DNA from: an uncultured Ruminococcus sp. | Lineage (GTDB): Bacteria > Bacillota > Clostridia > Oscillospirales > CAG-272 | Direction: 5' to 3' | Assembly: GCA_902785485.1 (NCBI GenBank) | Contig: CACZZA010000002.1 | Span: forward strand, 1-46,997 | DNA length: 46,997 nt | Part shown: piece by piece, positions 15,116-24,458 of the stretch | Layout: each line of letters opens with the position of its first letter | How positions within the stretch are numbered: position 1 is the stretch's first letter | Position numbers and translations under genes: made by a program | The notes under the pieces: model-generated | The model's input: only the letters and a program-made list of their open reading frames with translations | The model's database searches: none | Told to the model about the DNA's origin: nothing

Positions 15116-16375
15116 ATGATACAAAAACCCAGAGGAACGATAGACATACTGCCGAAAGAGGTCACGCTCTGGCAGTACATAGAACAGACATCGCGTAAGG
15201 TCTGCAAAAAGTTCGGTTTTTCCGAAATACGCTTTCCGACGTTCGAGTCGACCGAACTTTTCCACAGAGGAGTCGGAGACACGACAGACGTCGTGCAAAA
15301 GGAGATGTACACCTTCACCGACCGCGAGGACCGGAGCTTCACGCTCCGCCCGGAGGGGACGGCGTCCGTCGCGCGCTCGGTCATCGAGAACGGACTCGTT
15401 TCCGAGCCGATGCCGCTCAAGCTGTACTACCTCATCAACTGCTTCCGCTATGAGAAACCGCAGGCGGGACGTTCGCGCGAGTTCTACCAGTTCGGCGCCG
15501 AGATGTTCGGCTCCGAGAACGCCGGAGCGGACGCGGAGATGATCTCGCTCGCTTCGTCGATCATAAGCGAACTCGGGATCAAAAACGTCAGCCTGCATAT
15601 CAATTCGATCGGATGTTCCGTCTGCCGTCCGCGTTACCGCGAGGCGCTCAAAGACTATTTCAGATCGCACTACGACGAATTGTGCGACACCTGCAAGGGA
15701 AGACTTGAGACCAATCCTTTGCGGATACTCGACTGCAAGAGTCCCGTCTGCTCTGCGATAGCGAAAGACGCCCCCAAGACGATCGACAACCTCTGCGACG
15801 ACTGCAAGGCGCACCTCGCGTCGCTTGAAAGCCGTCTCGGAGTCATGGGAATAGAATATACGGTAGATCCGCACATCGTACGCGGACTCGACTACTACAC
15901 CCGCACGGTGTTCGAGTTCATCTGCAACGAGATCGGCGCTCAGTCGACGATCTGCGGCGGAGGCCGTTACGACGGACTCATCAAGGAGCTTGGCGGTCCG
16001 GCGCTCCCGGGGATAGGATTCGGTATGGGCATCACCCGTCTCATTATGGCGATGCAGGCGTGCGGCGCGGACAAGACCGAAACGGAACGTCCCGACATAT
16101 ATATCGCGTCTCTCGGAGAAGCCGCCGCGGTAAAGGGCGCGTTCCTCGCGTCGGAGCTTCGCAGATCCGGCGTTGCCGCCGAGTGCGACGTCATGGGACG
16201 GAGCCTGAAAGCTCAGATGAAATACGCGGACAAGAAAGGCGCCCGTTTTACTCTGATGATCGGAGACTCCGAACTTGAAGCGGGAAAGGCTCAACTGAAA
16301 AATATGGAAGACAGCGCGCAGACCGAGATAGATCTCGCCGATCTTCCCGAACTCATAAAACTATTATCTGAATGA
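15116..16375 (+). CDS. hisS: Histidine--tRNA ligase
   Basis: Charges tRNA-His. The 419-residue class II enzyme shows KPRGTIDILP at the N-terminus, LRPEGTASVARSV (motif 2 start, near 77), CFRYEKPQAGRSREFYQFG near 105, the histidine-specific RGLDYYTRTVFEF near 255, and motif 3 GIGFGMGITRLIM near 300, followed by an anticodon-binding domain. Cys pairs (CSVC, CDTC, CDDC) sit in the insertion domain. The ATG follows a GGAG site and lies 12 bases after the previous gene. hisS-aspS adjacency is common in Firmicutes. No T-box was seen upstream. Confidence 0.97.
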   Translation: MIQKPRGTIDILPKEVTLWQYIEQTSRKVCKKFGFSEIRFPTFESTELFHRGVGDTTDVVQKEMYTFTDREDRSFTLRPEGTASVARSVIENGLVSEPMPLKLYYLINCFRYEKPQAGRSREFYQFGAEMFGSENAGADAEMISLASSIISELGIKNVSLHINSIGCSVCRPRYREALKDYFRSHYDELCDTCKGRLETNPLRILDCKSPVCSAIAKDAPKTIDNLCDDCKAHLASLESRLGVMGIEYTVDPHIVRGLDYYTRTVFEFICNEIGAQSTICGGGRYDGLIKELGGPALPGIGFGMGITRLIMAMQACGADKTETERPDIYIASLGEAAAVKGAFLASELRRSGVAAECDVMGRSLKAQMKYADKKGARFTLMIGDSELEAGKAQLKNMEDSAQTEIDLADLPELIKLLSE

Positions 16376-16387
16376 AGGTATGAAGAA

Positions 16388-18184
16388 ATGGCAGAATTAC
16401 TGACTAACCTTGACAAAAGAACTAAATACTGCGGACTTTTCACCTCCGAGGACATAGGTAAACGCGCCTGCGTCATGGGCTGGGTACAGCGTCAGCGCGA
16501 CCTCGGCAAACTTATATTCATCGACCTGCGCGACCGCACCGGCATCGTCCAGCTCGCTTTTGACAGCGATACCGATAAGGAGATCTTCGACAAGGCGTTC
16601 GGCATCCGCGCCGAATACGTACTCTGCGCCAAGGGCGTCGTCCGCGCGCGCGGCGAGGGCGCCGTCAACAAGGACAGAGCGACCGGCGAAGTCGAGATAT
16701 TCGTTGATGAACTCAAAATACTCTCCGCTGCGCAGACTCCTCCTTTCGAGATCGTCGAGAACAGTAACGTCAAGCCCGAACTCAGGCTCAAATACCGTTA
16801 TCTCGACCTGCGCCGTCCCGATATGATGAGCAATATCCTGAACCGCAGCAAGATCACGAAGATCGTGCGCGACTATTTTGCGGAGCAGGGATTTATCGAG
16901 ATCGAGACTCCTAACCTCATCAAACCGACTCCCGAGGGCGCGAGAGACTATCTCGTTCCGAGCCGCGTACATCCCGGCAAATTTTACGCGCTCCCGCAGT
17001 CTCCTCAGCTCTACAAACAGCTGCTGATGCTCAGCGGATTTGACAGATATATGCAGATCGCCCGCTGCTTCCGCGACGAGGACCTTCGCGCGGACCGTCA
17101 GCCGGAATTCACGCAGATCGACCTTGAAATGTCGTTCGTTACCCAGGACGACGTCATCGAAGTCACCGAAGGCTTCCTCAAACGTATTTTCAAGGATTTC
17201 CTCGGACGCAAACTCGAAACGCCTCTTATGCGTATGACCTACGCAGAGGCTATGGAACGCTTCGGCTCGGACAAACCCGACCTGCGTTTCGGCTTCGAGC
17301 TGAAAAACCTTTCGTCCCTTCTTGCGAAAACCGAATTCAGAGTTTTCAAGGGCGCCATCGACGCCGGCGGCTCCGTCCGCGGCATCAATATCAAGGGCGG
17401 CGGCGCGGCGTTCAGCCGTAAAGAAGTCGATTCGCTCGGCGAGTTCGCCAAGACCTACCGCGCAAAGGGACTTGCGTGGGCAAAGAATACCAAGGGCGAG
17501 ATCTCGTCGTCATACGCAAAGTTCCTGACCGAGGAAGAGAACAAGGCGATATACGAGGCGATGGGATTTGAAGAAAACGACCTCATCCTCATCGTCGCCG
17601 ACAAAGATCACGTCGTCTTCGACGCGCTCGGCGCTCTGCGCTGCGAATGCGCGAAACGACTCGGACTCTGCGACCCGATGAACTTCAAGCTCCTGTGGGT
17701 CACCGAATTCCCGCTGTTCGAGTACGACGAGGAAGAGGGAAGATACTACGCTATGCACCATCCCTTCACCTCTCCTATGGACGAGGACCTCGAATATATG
17801 GACACAGATCCGCTTAAAGTCAGAAGCAAGGCTTACGACATCGTCATCAACGGCACCGAGGCGGGCGGCGGCTCCATACGTATCCACAGTCCCGAGATCC
17901 AGCAGAAGCTGTTCGACGTGCTCGGACTCACCAAAGAAGAGACGCAGGAAAAGTTCGGCTTCCTGCTCGAAGCCTTTAAGTACGGCACGCCTCCGCACGG
18001 CGGACTCGCGTTCGGTCTCGACAGACTCGTTACGCTCCTGCTCGGACTCGACGATATCCGTAACGTCATCGCCTTCCCGAAGGTGCAGAACGCTACCGAG
18101 CTTATGACCAACTGCCCCTCCTTCACCGACGAAAAGTCCCTCGACGAGCTTTCGATCGCGGTGACGCGGAAGGAAGAAGAATAA
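16388..18184 (+). CDS. aspS: Aspartate--tRNA ligase
   Basis: Charges tRNA-Asp (and possibly tRNA-Asn). The 598-residue bacterial-type enzyme has an N-terminal OB-fold (GWVQRQRDLGKLIFIDLRDRTG, residues 27-48), motif 1 near 160, QSPQLYKQLLM, motif 2 RCFRDEDLRADRQPEFTQID near 220, the bacterial GAD insertion (about 290-420), and motif 3 GLAFGLDRLVTLLLG near 540. It follows hisS by 12 bases in the same transcript and is followed by several hairpins ending in a terminator. Whether it is discriminating cannot be told without checking for gatCAB elsewhere. Confidence 0.97.
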   Translation: MAELLTNLDKRTKYCGLFTSEDIGKRACVMGWVQRQRDLGKLIFIDLRDRTGIVQLAFDSDTDKEIFDKAFGIRAEYVLCAKGVVRARGEGAVNKDRATGEVEIFVDELKILSAAQTPPFEIVENSNVKPELRLKYRYLDLRRPDMMSNILNRSKITKIVRDYFAEQGFIEIETPNLIKPTPEGARDYLVPSRVHPGKFYALPQSPQLYKQLLMLSGFDRYMQIARCFRDEDLRADRQPEFTQIDLEMSFVTQDDVIEVTEGFLKRIFKDFLGRKLETPLMRMTYAEAMERFGSDKPDLRFGFELKNLSSLLAKTEFRVFKGAIDAGGSVRGINIKGGGAAFSRKEVDSLGEFAKTYRAKGLAWAKNTKGEISSSYAKFLTEEENKAIYEAMGFEENDLILIVADKDHVVFDALGALRCECAKRLGLCDPMNFKLLWVTEFPLFEYDEEEGRYYAMHHPFTSPMDEDLEYMDTDPLKVRSKAYDIVINGTEAGGGSIRIHSPEIQQKLFDVLGLTKEETQEKFGFLLEAFKYGTPPHGGLAFGLDRLVTLLLGLDDIRNVIAFPKVQNATELMTNCPSFTDEKSLDELSIAVTRKEEE

Positions 18185-18200
18185 ATAACGGAATAATAAC

Positions 18201-18261
18201 GAGGGGGACCTTTTAAGGAAAGGTCCCCCTCGCGCTCCCCTCTAAACCTTTCAAAGAGGGG
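18201..18261. repeat. Paired perfect hairpins after aspS, possible dispersed repeat
   Basis: A 13-bp perfect stem (18201-18213 with 18219-18231, core GGGGGACC) is followed by a 7-bp stem CCCCTCT (18237-18243)/AGAGGGG (18255-18261). Neither has a U-run. The compact GC-rich palindromic pair resembles REP-type intergenic repeats of gut Clostridia. It may protect the mRNA 3' end or be a mobile non-coding repeat. Only one copy is in this window. Confidence 0.5.
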
Positions 18262-18276
18262 AAATAAAAAGCCGAA

Positions 18277-18309
18277 CCCCGCGGACGGGTCGTCCGCGGG
18301 GCGTTTTCT
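18277..18309. terminator. Terminator between aspS and the AbrB-like gene
   Basis: CCCCGCGGACG (18277-18287) pairs perfectly with CGTCCGCGGGG (18291-18301), followed by CGTTTTCTT. It ends the aspS transcript; the strong stem may also act on the opposing gene. Confidence 0.75.
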
Positions 18310-18325
18310 TCATTATATAATATGG

Positions 18326-18577
18326 TCAGTTTTGTTTCAGTTTTCCTATCTCGGCGGCGCAGGCGCGGCAGACAAGTCTGCCCTTATACTCTTTGAGTCC
18401 GTCGGGACTCTGGCAGAACACGCACGTCGGCTGATATTTTTTCAGCACCACCGTGTGCTCGTCGGTCAGTATCTCGAGCGGATCGCCTATTTCTATGCCG
18501 AGCGTCGTGCGTATTTCGACCGGAATGACTATCCTTCCGACCGAATCTATCCTTCTTACTATACCCGTACTCTTCAT
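18326..18577 (-). CDS. AbrB/SpoVT-type transition regulator with C-terminal zinc knuckle
   Basis: Probable DNA-binding regulator of growth-phase genes. The 83-residue start is chosen because GAGGAGG lies five bases before the ATG at 18577; a longer frame to 18610 lacks a site. Residues 1-50 are a full AbrB swapped-hairpin domain (STGIVRRIDSVGRIVIP, then EIRTTLGIEIGDPLEI). The tail carries Cys52, Cys55, Cys70 and Cys73, a CxxC/CxxC zinc-binding arrangement, instead of the AbrB dimerisation domain. Similar short AbrB proteins are common in Clostridia. Its promoter overlaps a palindrome, suggesting self-control. Confidence 0.88.
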   Translation of the reverse strand: MKSTGIVRRIDSVGRIVIPVEIRTTLGIEIGDPLEILTDEHTVVLKKYQPTCVFCQSPDGLKEYKGRLVCRACAAEIGKLKQN

Positions 18578-18631
18578 ATTTTCCTCCTCGGGACTCTTGC
18601 GTTTCAACACCTAAACACTTTTTTCGATATT

Positions 18632-18661
18632 ATGATACCATAATTGACAAAAAATGTCAAT
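18632..18661 (-). promoter_or_regulatory. Promoter and palindromic operator of the AbrB-like gene
   Basis: On the minus strand, TTGACA (18655-18660) and TATCAT (18632-18637) are 17 bases apart. ATTGACA and TGTCAAT form an inverted repeat (18643-18661) over the -35 box, a fitting place for an autoregulatory site. Confidence 0.65.
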
Positions 18662-18902
18662 ATCCGCGAAAGAAAAACCCGTTTCTATATTATTATCGTC
18701 TTGCGGACGCGCTCTTATCCGTTCGACTGTTGCTTTGAGTCGGCAAGCGGCGCTTTTCTCAAAAGCGCAATTCGCTATATATTATAATTAAAAGGAAGAA
18801 AAAATTACACATTCTGCTTTTGTTGTGCAATATGCATAAAAAACGGCAAAAAGTTTGTGAAAAATTTTCTCACAAATTTTTTTGGAATTTTTTGAAAAAT
18901 AC
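18662..18902. other. Non-coding spacer upstream of the ribosomal superoperon
   Basis: No gene is seen. It holds a perfect 8-bp hairpin GCGCTTTT/AAAAGCGC (18750-18768) and an AT-rich palindrome TTTGTGA/TCACAAA (18854-18876) followed by seven T. The latter could be an UP-like element or protein site just before the superoperon promoter, or a terminator for an unseen RNA. Confidence 0.45.
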
Positions 18903-18931
18903 TTGCGTTTGACTTTGCATTATGCTATACT
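18903..18931 (+). promoter_or_regulatory. Promoter of the S10-spc-alpha superoperon
   Basis: TTGCGT (18903-18908) is 17 bases from TATACT (18926-18931), with very A/T-rich DNA upstream as in strong ribosomal promoters. No other convincing promoter was found before the terminator at 35.0 kb. Confidence 0.7.
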
Positions 18932-18937
18932 TATAAA

Positions 18938-19190
18938 GCTTTTGATATGCGTTGAAGCGGGAGGTTGCTGCCGAAAGGCAGGTAATTTCCGTGGAGTATG
19001 TCCGATATTTAACCGGGCGACAGCAAAAATGCTGAAACATCCTTCCGATGGGATCCCCGTCGGACCTACCCGGATTTTGCCGTGAGGCGAATTCCGTTTT
19101 TTGTAGGGCGATGCTGGAAACACACGGTAGGGTGTCAAGGGATTCAACGCCTCTTGAAAAGCGAGTTGCATAATTTATTAAGGAGGCAAA
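18938..19190 (+). ncRNA. Structured S10-operon leader RNA
   Basis: About 255 bases of leader precede rpsJ without a translatable ORF. Several hairpins follow one another: CTGCC-GAAA-GGCAG, CAGCA/TGCTG, TCCGA/TCGGA, and CGGATTTTGCC-GTGA-GGCGAATTCCG. The GTATGTCCGA...ACCGGGCGACAGC core looks like leaders I recall upstream of rpsJ in other Clostridia. It is probably an autogenous site where a ribosomal protein of the operon binds its own mRNA; which protein, and the mechanism, cannot be read. No intrinsic terminator lies between it and rpsJ. Confidence 0.6.
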
Positions 19191-19193
19191 AAA

Positions 19194-19505
19194 ATGGCAG
19201 TTGTGGAAAAACTGAGGATCCGTCTGAAGAGCTACGATCACACCCTGATCGACCAGGCGGCGGAGAAGATCGTCGATACGGCGAAGAGGAACGGCGCAAA
19301 GGTGTCCGGTCCCGTGCCGCTCCCGACCGAAAAAGAGATCGTTACTATCCTTCGCGCGGTACACAAGTACAAGGATAGCCGCGAGCAGTTCGAGCTCCGT
19401 ACTCACAAACGTCTTATCGACGTTATCAAGCCCTCGGAAGAAGCCGTCAAGGCGTTCACGAGTCTTGAACTTCCGGCAGGCGTCGAAATCGAGATAAAAC
19501 TGTAA
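19194..19505 (+). CDS. rpsJ: Small ribosomal subunit protein S10 (uS10)
   Basis: First gene of the superoperon; head protein of the 30S subunit and, as NusE, partner of NusB in antitermination. The 103 residues are full length, with the conserved [20 protein letters not shown] start and [12 protein letters not shown] loop. AGGAGG precedes the ATG. A 71-base gap with a GTTGGC/GCCAAC hairpin (19531-19547) separates it from rplC. Confidence 0.98.
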   Translation: MAVVEKLRIRLKSYDHTLIDQAAEKIVDTAKRNGAKVSGPVPLPTEKEIVTILRAVHKYKDSREQFELRTHKRLIDVIKPSEEAVKAFTSLELPAGVEIEIKL

Positions 19506-19576
19506 GAAAGGCTTACGGTTTTACGGTCAAGTTGGCACTACGCCAACCAATAACCTAAACAGGAGGAAAAAATCTT

Positions 19577-20209
19577 ATGAACAAGGCGATCATCGGTAAG
19601 AAACTCGGAATGACACAGATTTTCGATGAAAAAGGCAACGTGATTCCGGTAACCGTAATCGAAGCGGGTCCGTGCGCGGTCTCGCAGATCAAGACCAAAG
19701 AGACTGACGGCTACGACGCCGTACAGTTCGCGTTCTCCGATATAGCGGAGAGAAAACTGACGAAGGCCGAGGCGGGTCACCTCAAGAAGGCCGGCGTTTC
19801 CATGAAAAAGCATCTGAAGGAATTCAGACTCGACGACATTTCCGGATACAAGCTTGGCGATACCGTCACCTCGGACATCTTCTCCGCCGGTGAAAAGGTC
19901 GACATTACCGGAGTAACGAAGGGTCACGGATATTCCGGCGTTATCAAGAGATGGAACGCACACATCCTTAAAATGACACACGGTACGGGCCCCGTACACC
20001 GCGAAGTCGGTTCGATGGGCGCTAACTCCAGCCCGAGCCGCGTATTCAAGAACAAACACATGGCGGGACAGTACGGTAACGAACAGGTCACCGTGCTCAA
20101 CCTCACGGTCGCAAAGGTCGACGCGGAAAAGAACATCGTCGCTGTCAAGGGCGCAGTCCCCGGCGCGCGCGGCGGTATCGTCTTCATCCGCAACGCCGTA
20201 AAGCACTAA
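19577..20209 (+). CDS. rplC: Large ribosomal subunit protein L3 (uL3)
   Basis: Early 50S assembly protein whose extended loop reaches the peptidyl transferase centre. Full length at 210 residues, with the family start [16 protein letters not shown], the [15 protein letters not shown] loop near 115 and [24 protein letters not shown] near 140. AGGAGG precedes the ATG. Confidence 0.98.
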   Translation: MNKAIIGKKLGMTQIFDEKGNVIPVTVIEAGPCAVSQIKTKETDGYDAVQFAFSDIAERKLTKAEAGHLKKAGVSMKKHLKEFRLDDISGYKLGDTVTSDIFSAGEKVDITGVTKGHGYSGVIKRWNAHILKMTHGTGPVHREVGSMGANSSPSRVFKNKHMAGQYGNEQVTVLNLTVAKVDAEKNIVAVKGAVPGARGGIVFIRNAVKH

Positions 20210-20228
20210 GCGGAAGGAGGATAACACA

Positions 20229-20852
20229 ATGCCTAACGTTAAAGTATTAGATATGGCCGGCAAGGAAGTCGGTGAGATCACTCTCAGCGAGGAGCTTTTC
20301 GGCGCGGAAGTCAATTCCGCAGTCCTCCACGCGGCAGTCAGAGCGTATCTGCTCAACCAGAGACAGGGCACTCAGTCCACTCTTACCCGTACGGAAGTTT
20401 CCGGCGGCGGCAAGAAGCCCTGGAGACAGAAGGGGACCGGTCGCGCAAGACAGGGTTCTACCAGATCTCCTCAATGGACTCACGGCGGCGTGGCTCTCGG
20501 CCCGAAGCCCAGAGAATACAGGATCTCTCTTAACAAGAAGACCAGAAGAGCCGCTCTCGCGAGCGCGCTCAGCGATAAGGTTGCCTCCGGCGACATGGTC
20601 GTCGTAGACAGCATCAAGACCGAGGATTACAAGACCAAGACGATGGTGAAAATGCTTGAAGCCGTTAAAGCGGGCAAGAAGGCTCTCGTAGTTCTTCCCG
20701 AAGTCGACGACAAGGTCATCAGAAGCTTTGCGAACATCCCCGGATGCAAAACCACCCAGTTCAACACCGTCAACGTGTACGACGTGCTCAACGCCGATAC
20801 CTTCGTGGTTGACAAAGCGGCGGTCACTAAAATGGAAGAGGTGTTCGCGTGA
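20229..20852 (+). CDS. rplD: Large ribosomal subunit protein L4 (uL4)
   Basis: Lines the exit tunnel with its long loop; in some bacteria it also represses the S10 operon. 207 residues, full length. The tunnel loop lies at about 55-95 (GGGKKPWRQKGTGRARQGS, SPQWTHGGVALGPKPR). GGAAGGAGG precedes the start. Its stop overlaps the rplW start, so the two are translationally coupled. Confidence 0.98.
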   Translation: MPNVKVLDMAGKEVGEITLSEELFGAEVNSAVLHAAVRAYLLNQRQGTQSTLTRTEVSGGGKKPWRQKGTGRARQGSTRSPQWTHGGVALGPKPREYRISLNKKTRRAALASALSDKVASGDMVVVDSIKTEDYKTKTMVKMLEAVKAGKKALVVLPEVDDKVIRSFANIPGCKTTQFNTVNVYDVLNADTFVVDKAAVTKMEEVFA

Positions 20853-21145
20853 TGAAAACTGTACAGGATATCATTATCAGACCGATCATTACTGAGGACA
20901 GTATGGCAAGGATCGCTGACAAGACCTATACGTTCGAAGTTCTGAAGACCGCGACGAAGCCCGAGATAGCTGACGCTGTCGAAAAGCTTTTCAAGGTCAA
21001 CGTAGCTTCCGTAAACACTATCAGCGTAAAGAGAAAGCCCAAGAGAATGGGCGTCCACTCGGGATACACGAAGGCGTGGAAGAAAGCGATCGTCAAACTG
21101 ACCGCCGATTCCAAGACCATCGAGTTCTTCGACGGCATGAACTGA
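20852..21145 (+). CDS. rplW: Large ribosomal subunit protein L23 (uL23)
   Basis: Sits at the tunnel exit and docks trigger factor and SRP. The ATG at 20852 gives 97 residues and shares one base with the rplD stop; a GTG at 20849 (GTGA overlap) would add one Met. Conserved parts include IIRPIITEDSMARI, KLFKVNVASVNTISVKRKPKR and the C-terminal KAIVKL strand. Confidence 0.97.
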   Translation: MKTVQDIIIRPIITEDSMARIADKTYTFEVLKTATKPEIADAVEKLFKVNVASVNTISVKRKPKRMGVHSGYTKAWKKAIVKLTADSKTIEFFDGMN

Positions 21146-21165
21146 TGAAGGAGGAGTGAATAACA

Positions 21166-21996
<831 letters not shown>

Positions 21997-22011
21997 GGGA
22001 GGTAACAGACT

Positions 22012-22290
22012 ATGAGCAGAAGCCTTAAAAAAGGTATGTTCGTCGAAGAAAAACTGTTTAACAAAATAGTCAAGATGAACGAAGCAAACCAGAAACAGGT
22101 CGTGAAGACGTGGTCGAGAGCCTCCACCATTTTCCCGCAGTTCGTAGGTCACACCATCGCAATCCACGACGGTCGCAAACACGTTCCGGTGTACATCACC
22201 GAGGATATGGTCGGACACAAGCTCGGCGAGTTCGCTCCCACGAGACTGTTCAAGGGCCACAGCGGCTCCAAGACGACCAACACGAAATAA
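22012..22290 (+). CDS. rpsS: Small ribosomal subunit protein S19 (uS19)
   Basis: Head protein at the A-site finger. 92 residues with the typical start [14 protein letters not shown], then [22 protein letters not shown] and [14 protein letters not shown]. It lies 15 bases after rplB with a GGGAGG site. Confidence 0.98.
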   Translation: MSRSLKKGMFVEEKLFNKIVKMNEANQKQVVKTWSRASTIFPQFVGHTIAIHDGRKHVPVYITEDMVGHKLGEFAPTRLFKGHSGSKTTNTK

Positions 22291-22311
22291 TTAAGGAGGA
22301 AAAAATCCGCA

Positions 22312-22668
22312 ATGGAAGCTAATGCACAGGTAAAAGAAGCAAGAGCACATCTTAAATATGCCAGGATTTCTCCTCGTAAAGTTAAGATAGTCCTTGATCT
22401 TATAAGAAATCAGGATACCGACAAGGCTATGGCGATCCTCAAGAACATCCCGAACAGCGCGGCGGAATATCTGCTGAAGCTGCTCAAGAGCGCAGTTGCG
22501 AACGCCGAGCACAATTTTGAGATGGACGCAAAGAACCTTTACGTCGCTGAATGCTGGGTGTGCCCCGGTCCGACGCTCAAGAGGCTCATGCCGAGAGCGA
22601 GAGGATCTGCGGACAGGATCCTGAAGAGGACCAGCCACATGACGATAGTCGTCAGAGAAAAAAATTAA
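22312..22668 (+). CDS. rplV: Large ribosomal subunit protein L22 (uL22)
   Basis: Tunnel-wall protein; mutations in its loop give macrolide resistance in other bacteria. 118 residues including a short acidic/basic N-terminal extension before ARISPRKVKIVLDLIR. The beta-hairpin GPTLKRLMPRARGSADRILKRTSH near 90 has no obvious change. The AGGAGG site is rather far (about 13 bases) from the ATG. Confidence 0.98.
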   Translation: MEANAQVKEARAHLKYARISPRKVKIVLDLIRNQDTDKAMAILKNIPNSAAEYLLKLLKSAVANAEHNFEMDAKNLYVAECWVCPGPTLKRLMPRARGSADRILKRTSHMTIVVREKN

Positions 22669-22683
22669 GGAGGAGCAAGCGAA

Positions 22684-23490
22684 ATGGGTCAGAAGGTTAA
22701 TCCGCACGGCTTAAGAGTCGGCGTAATTAAAAACTGGGATTCAAGATGGTTCGAGAAGGACGAAAACTTCGGCGACACGCTTGTTTCCGACTACAAAGTA
22801 AGAGAATATCTGAAGGGCGCTCTCCAGGCGGCGGGCATCCCGAAGATAGAGATCGAGCGCGACAGCTCGAGAGTCAGAGTTTTCATCCACTGCGCTAAGC
22901 CCGGTATGATCATCGGACGCGGCGGCACCGAGATCGAAAAGCTCCGCCTCACTCTTGAAAAAATGCTTAACAAACCCGTCTCCGTGAACGTAGTCGAGGT
23001 CAAGTACCCCGATCTCAACGCTCAGCTCGTCGCTGAGTCCATCGCGGGACAGCTCGAGCGCAGGATCTCCTTCCGCCGCGCCATGAAACAGGCGATCGGC
23101 AGAACGATGAGACTCGGCGCAAAGGGCATCAAGGTCTCTTGCGGCGGCCGTCTGGGCGGCGCGGAGATCGCGAGAAGCGAACATTATCACGAGGGCACCA
23201 TCCCGCTGCAGACGCTCCGTGCAGACATCGAGTACGGTTTCTGGGAAGCGAACACCACCTACGGTAAGATCGGCGTAAAAGTCTGGATCTACAAAGGCGA
23301 AGTCCTTCCGGACGGAAAGAACCGTTTTGCCGAAGCAAAAGTCGACGTCAAACCCGACAGACGCGACAGACGCGACCGTCCGAGACGCGACAGACAGGAC
23401 AGAGGCGACCGTCCCAATAACGGTCAGCGTCCTGCTCAGACCGGCGACCGTCCTCAGAGAAGAGAACGCAGAGAAGGGGGCGCGAAGTAA
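22684..23490 (+). CDS. rpsC: Small ribosomal subunit protein S3 (uS3) with charged C-terminal tail
   Basis: Forms the mRNA entry channel with S4 and S5. Residues 1-219 are the normal protein: [12 protein letters not shown], the KH domain with [12 protein letters not shown], and the C-domain [20 protein letters not shown]. Residues about 220-268 are an extra low-complexity tail dominated by Arg, Asp, Gly, Pro and Gln ([19 protein letters not shown]). S3 is usually 210-230 residues. The tail is likely disordered and could contact mRNA or rRNA. The gene starts 15 bases after rplV; rplP follows after two bases. Confidence 0.97.
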   Translation: MGQKVNPHGLRVGVIKNWDSRWFEKDENFGDTLVSDYKVREYLKGALQAAGIPKIEIERDSSRVRVFIHCAKPGMIIGRGGTEIEKLRLTLEKMLNKPVSVNVVEVKYPDLNAQLVAESIAGQLERRISFRRAMKQAIGRTMRLGAKGIKVSCGGRLGGAEIARSEHYHEGTIPLQTLRADIEYGFWEANTTYGKIGVKVWIYKGEVLPDGKNRFAEAKVDVKPDRRDRRDRPRRDRQDRGDRPNNGQRPAQTGDRPQRRERREGGAK

Positions 23491-23492
23491 TT

Positions 23493-23930
23493 ATGTTAAT
23501 GCCTAAGAGAGTTAAATACAGACGCGTACAGCGCGGCAGACTCAAAGGAAAAGCAAGCCGCGGCAATACCATCACCTACGGTGAGTACGGACTCATGGCA
23601 ACGGAACCCGCCTGGATCACCAGCAATCAGATCGAGGCAGCCCGTGTCGCCATGACAAGATACGTAAAACGTGGCGGTCAGGTCTGGATAAAGATCTTCC
23701 CGGACAAGCCCATAACCGAGAAGCCCGCCGAGACCCGAATGGGTTCCGGTAAAGGCTCGCCCGAGTACTGGGTAGCCGTAGTCAAACCCGGCAGGATCAT
23801 GTTTGAGATGGGCGGCGTTTCCCTCGAGGACGCCAAAGAGGCAATGCGTCTCGCATCTCACAAGCTTCCCATCAAGTGCAAGTTCGTTGCAAAGGAAGCA
23901 GCTCCCGCCGCTGTAAACGAGGAGGTATAA
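23493..23930 (+). CDS. rplP: Large ribosomal subunit protein L16 (uL16)
   Basis: Late-assembly protein near the A-site tRNA. 145 residues with the classic start [45 protein letters not shown] and the [20 protein letters not shown] loop. Only two bases separate it from rpsC, and a GGGGGCG stretch at the rpsC end serves as ribosome-binding site. Confidence 0.98.
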   Translation: MLMPKRVKYRRVQRGRLKGKASRGNTITYGEYGLMATEPAWITSNQIEAARVAMTRYVKRGGQVWIKIFPDKPITEKPAETRMGSGKGSPEYWVAVVKPGRIMFEMGGVSLEDAKEAMRLASHKLPIKCKFVAKEAAPAAVNEEV

Positions 23931-23933
23931 GCC

Positions 23934-24122
23934 GTGAAAGCAAAAGAGATCAGAGAAATGACTTCCGAAGAGCTCAACAAAAAGCTCGGTGAGCTCAAGG
24001 AAGAGCTGTTCAACCTCCGCTTCCAGCACTCGATCAACCAGCTCGACAATCCGCACAGGATAGCGGACGTCAAGAAGGACATCGCGCGCGTTATGACCGT
24101 TCTTCGTCAGAAGAACGCCTGA
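23934..24122 (+). CDS. rpmC: Large ribosomal subunit protein L29 (uL29)
   Basis: Small helical protein at the tunnel exit. 62 residues starting at GTG, with EIREMTSEELNKKLGELKEELFNLRFQ and ADVKKDIARVMTVLRQK. The GAGG of the preceding gene end (AACGAGGAGG) is the ribosome-binding site. Confidence 0.97.
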   Translation: MKAKEIREMTSEELNKKLGELKEELFNLRFQHSINQLDNPHRIADVKKDIARVMTVLRQKNA

Positions 24123-24146
24123 CTATAAACGGAAGGAGAAACAGCA

Positions 24147-24410
24147 ATGAGCGAAAATGTTCGTAACCTGAGAAAGACCCGCGTAGGTAAGGTCGTATCC
24201 AATAAAATGGACAAGACGATCGTCGTCGCCATCGAAGACAACGTCAAGCACCCGAAATACGGCAAGGTCATCAAAAACACCATCAAGCTCCACGCGCACG
24301 ACGAGAAAAACGAGTGCGGCATCGGCGATAAAGTAAGCATAATGGAAACAAGACCTCTCTCCAAGACGAAGAGATGGCGCCTGGTATCCATAATCGAAAA
24401 GGCGAAGTAA
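24147..24410 (+). CDS. rpsQ: Small ribosomal subunit protein S17 (uS17)
   Basis: Primary 16S rRNA binder with an OB fold. 87 residues; conserved parts are [42 protein letters not shown] and the [16 protein letters not shown] strand. GGAAGGAG precedes the ATG. Confidence 0.98.
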   Translation: MSENVRNLRKTRVGKVVSNKMDKTIVVAIEDNVKHPKYGKVIKNTIKLHAHDEKNECGIGDKVSIMETRPLSKTKRWRLVSIIEKAK

Positions 24411-24458
24411 TTCAGTAGATACGTCAACAAGCGTGTCGAAAATAGGAGGAAACACACC

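Noticed and set aside
18662..18790. tRNA or small RNA gene between the AbrB-like gene and the superoperon
   Set aside because: A hairpin is present, but no cloverleaf, TTCRA loop or CCA-type end was found.
18938..19190. Cobalamin riboswitch before rpsJ
   Set aside because: The GAAAGGCAG hairpin and GCTGAAAC look superficially alike, but the B12-box arrangement is absent and the context is a ribosomal protein leader.
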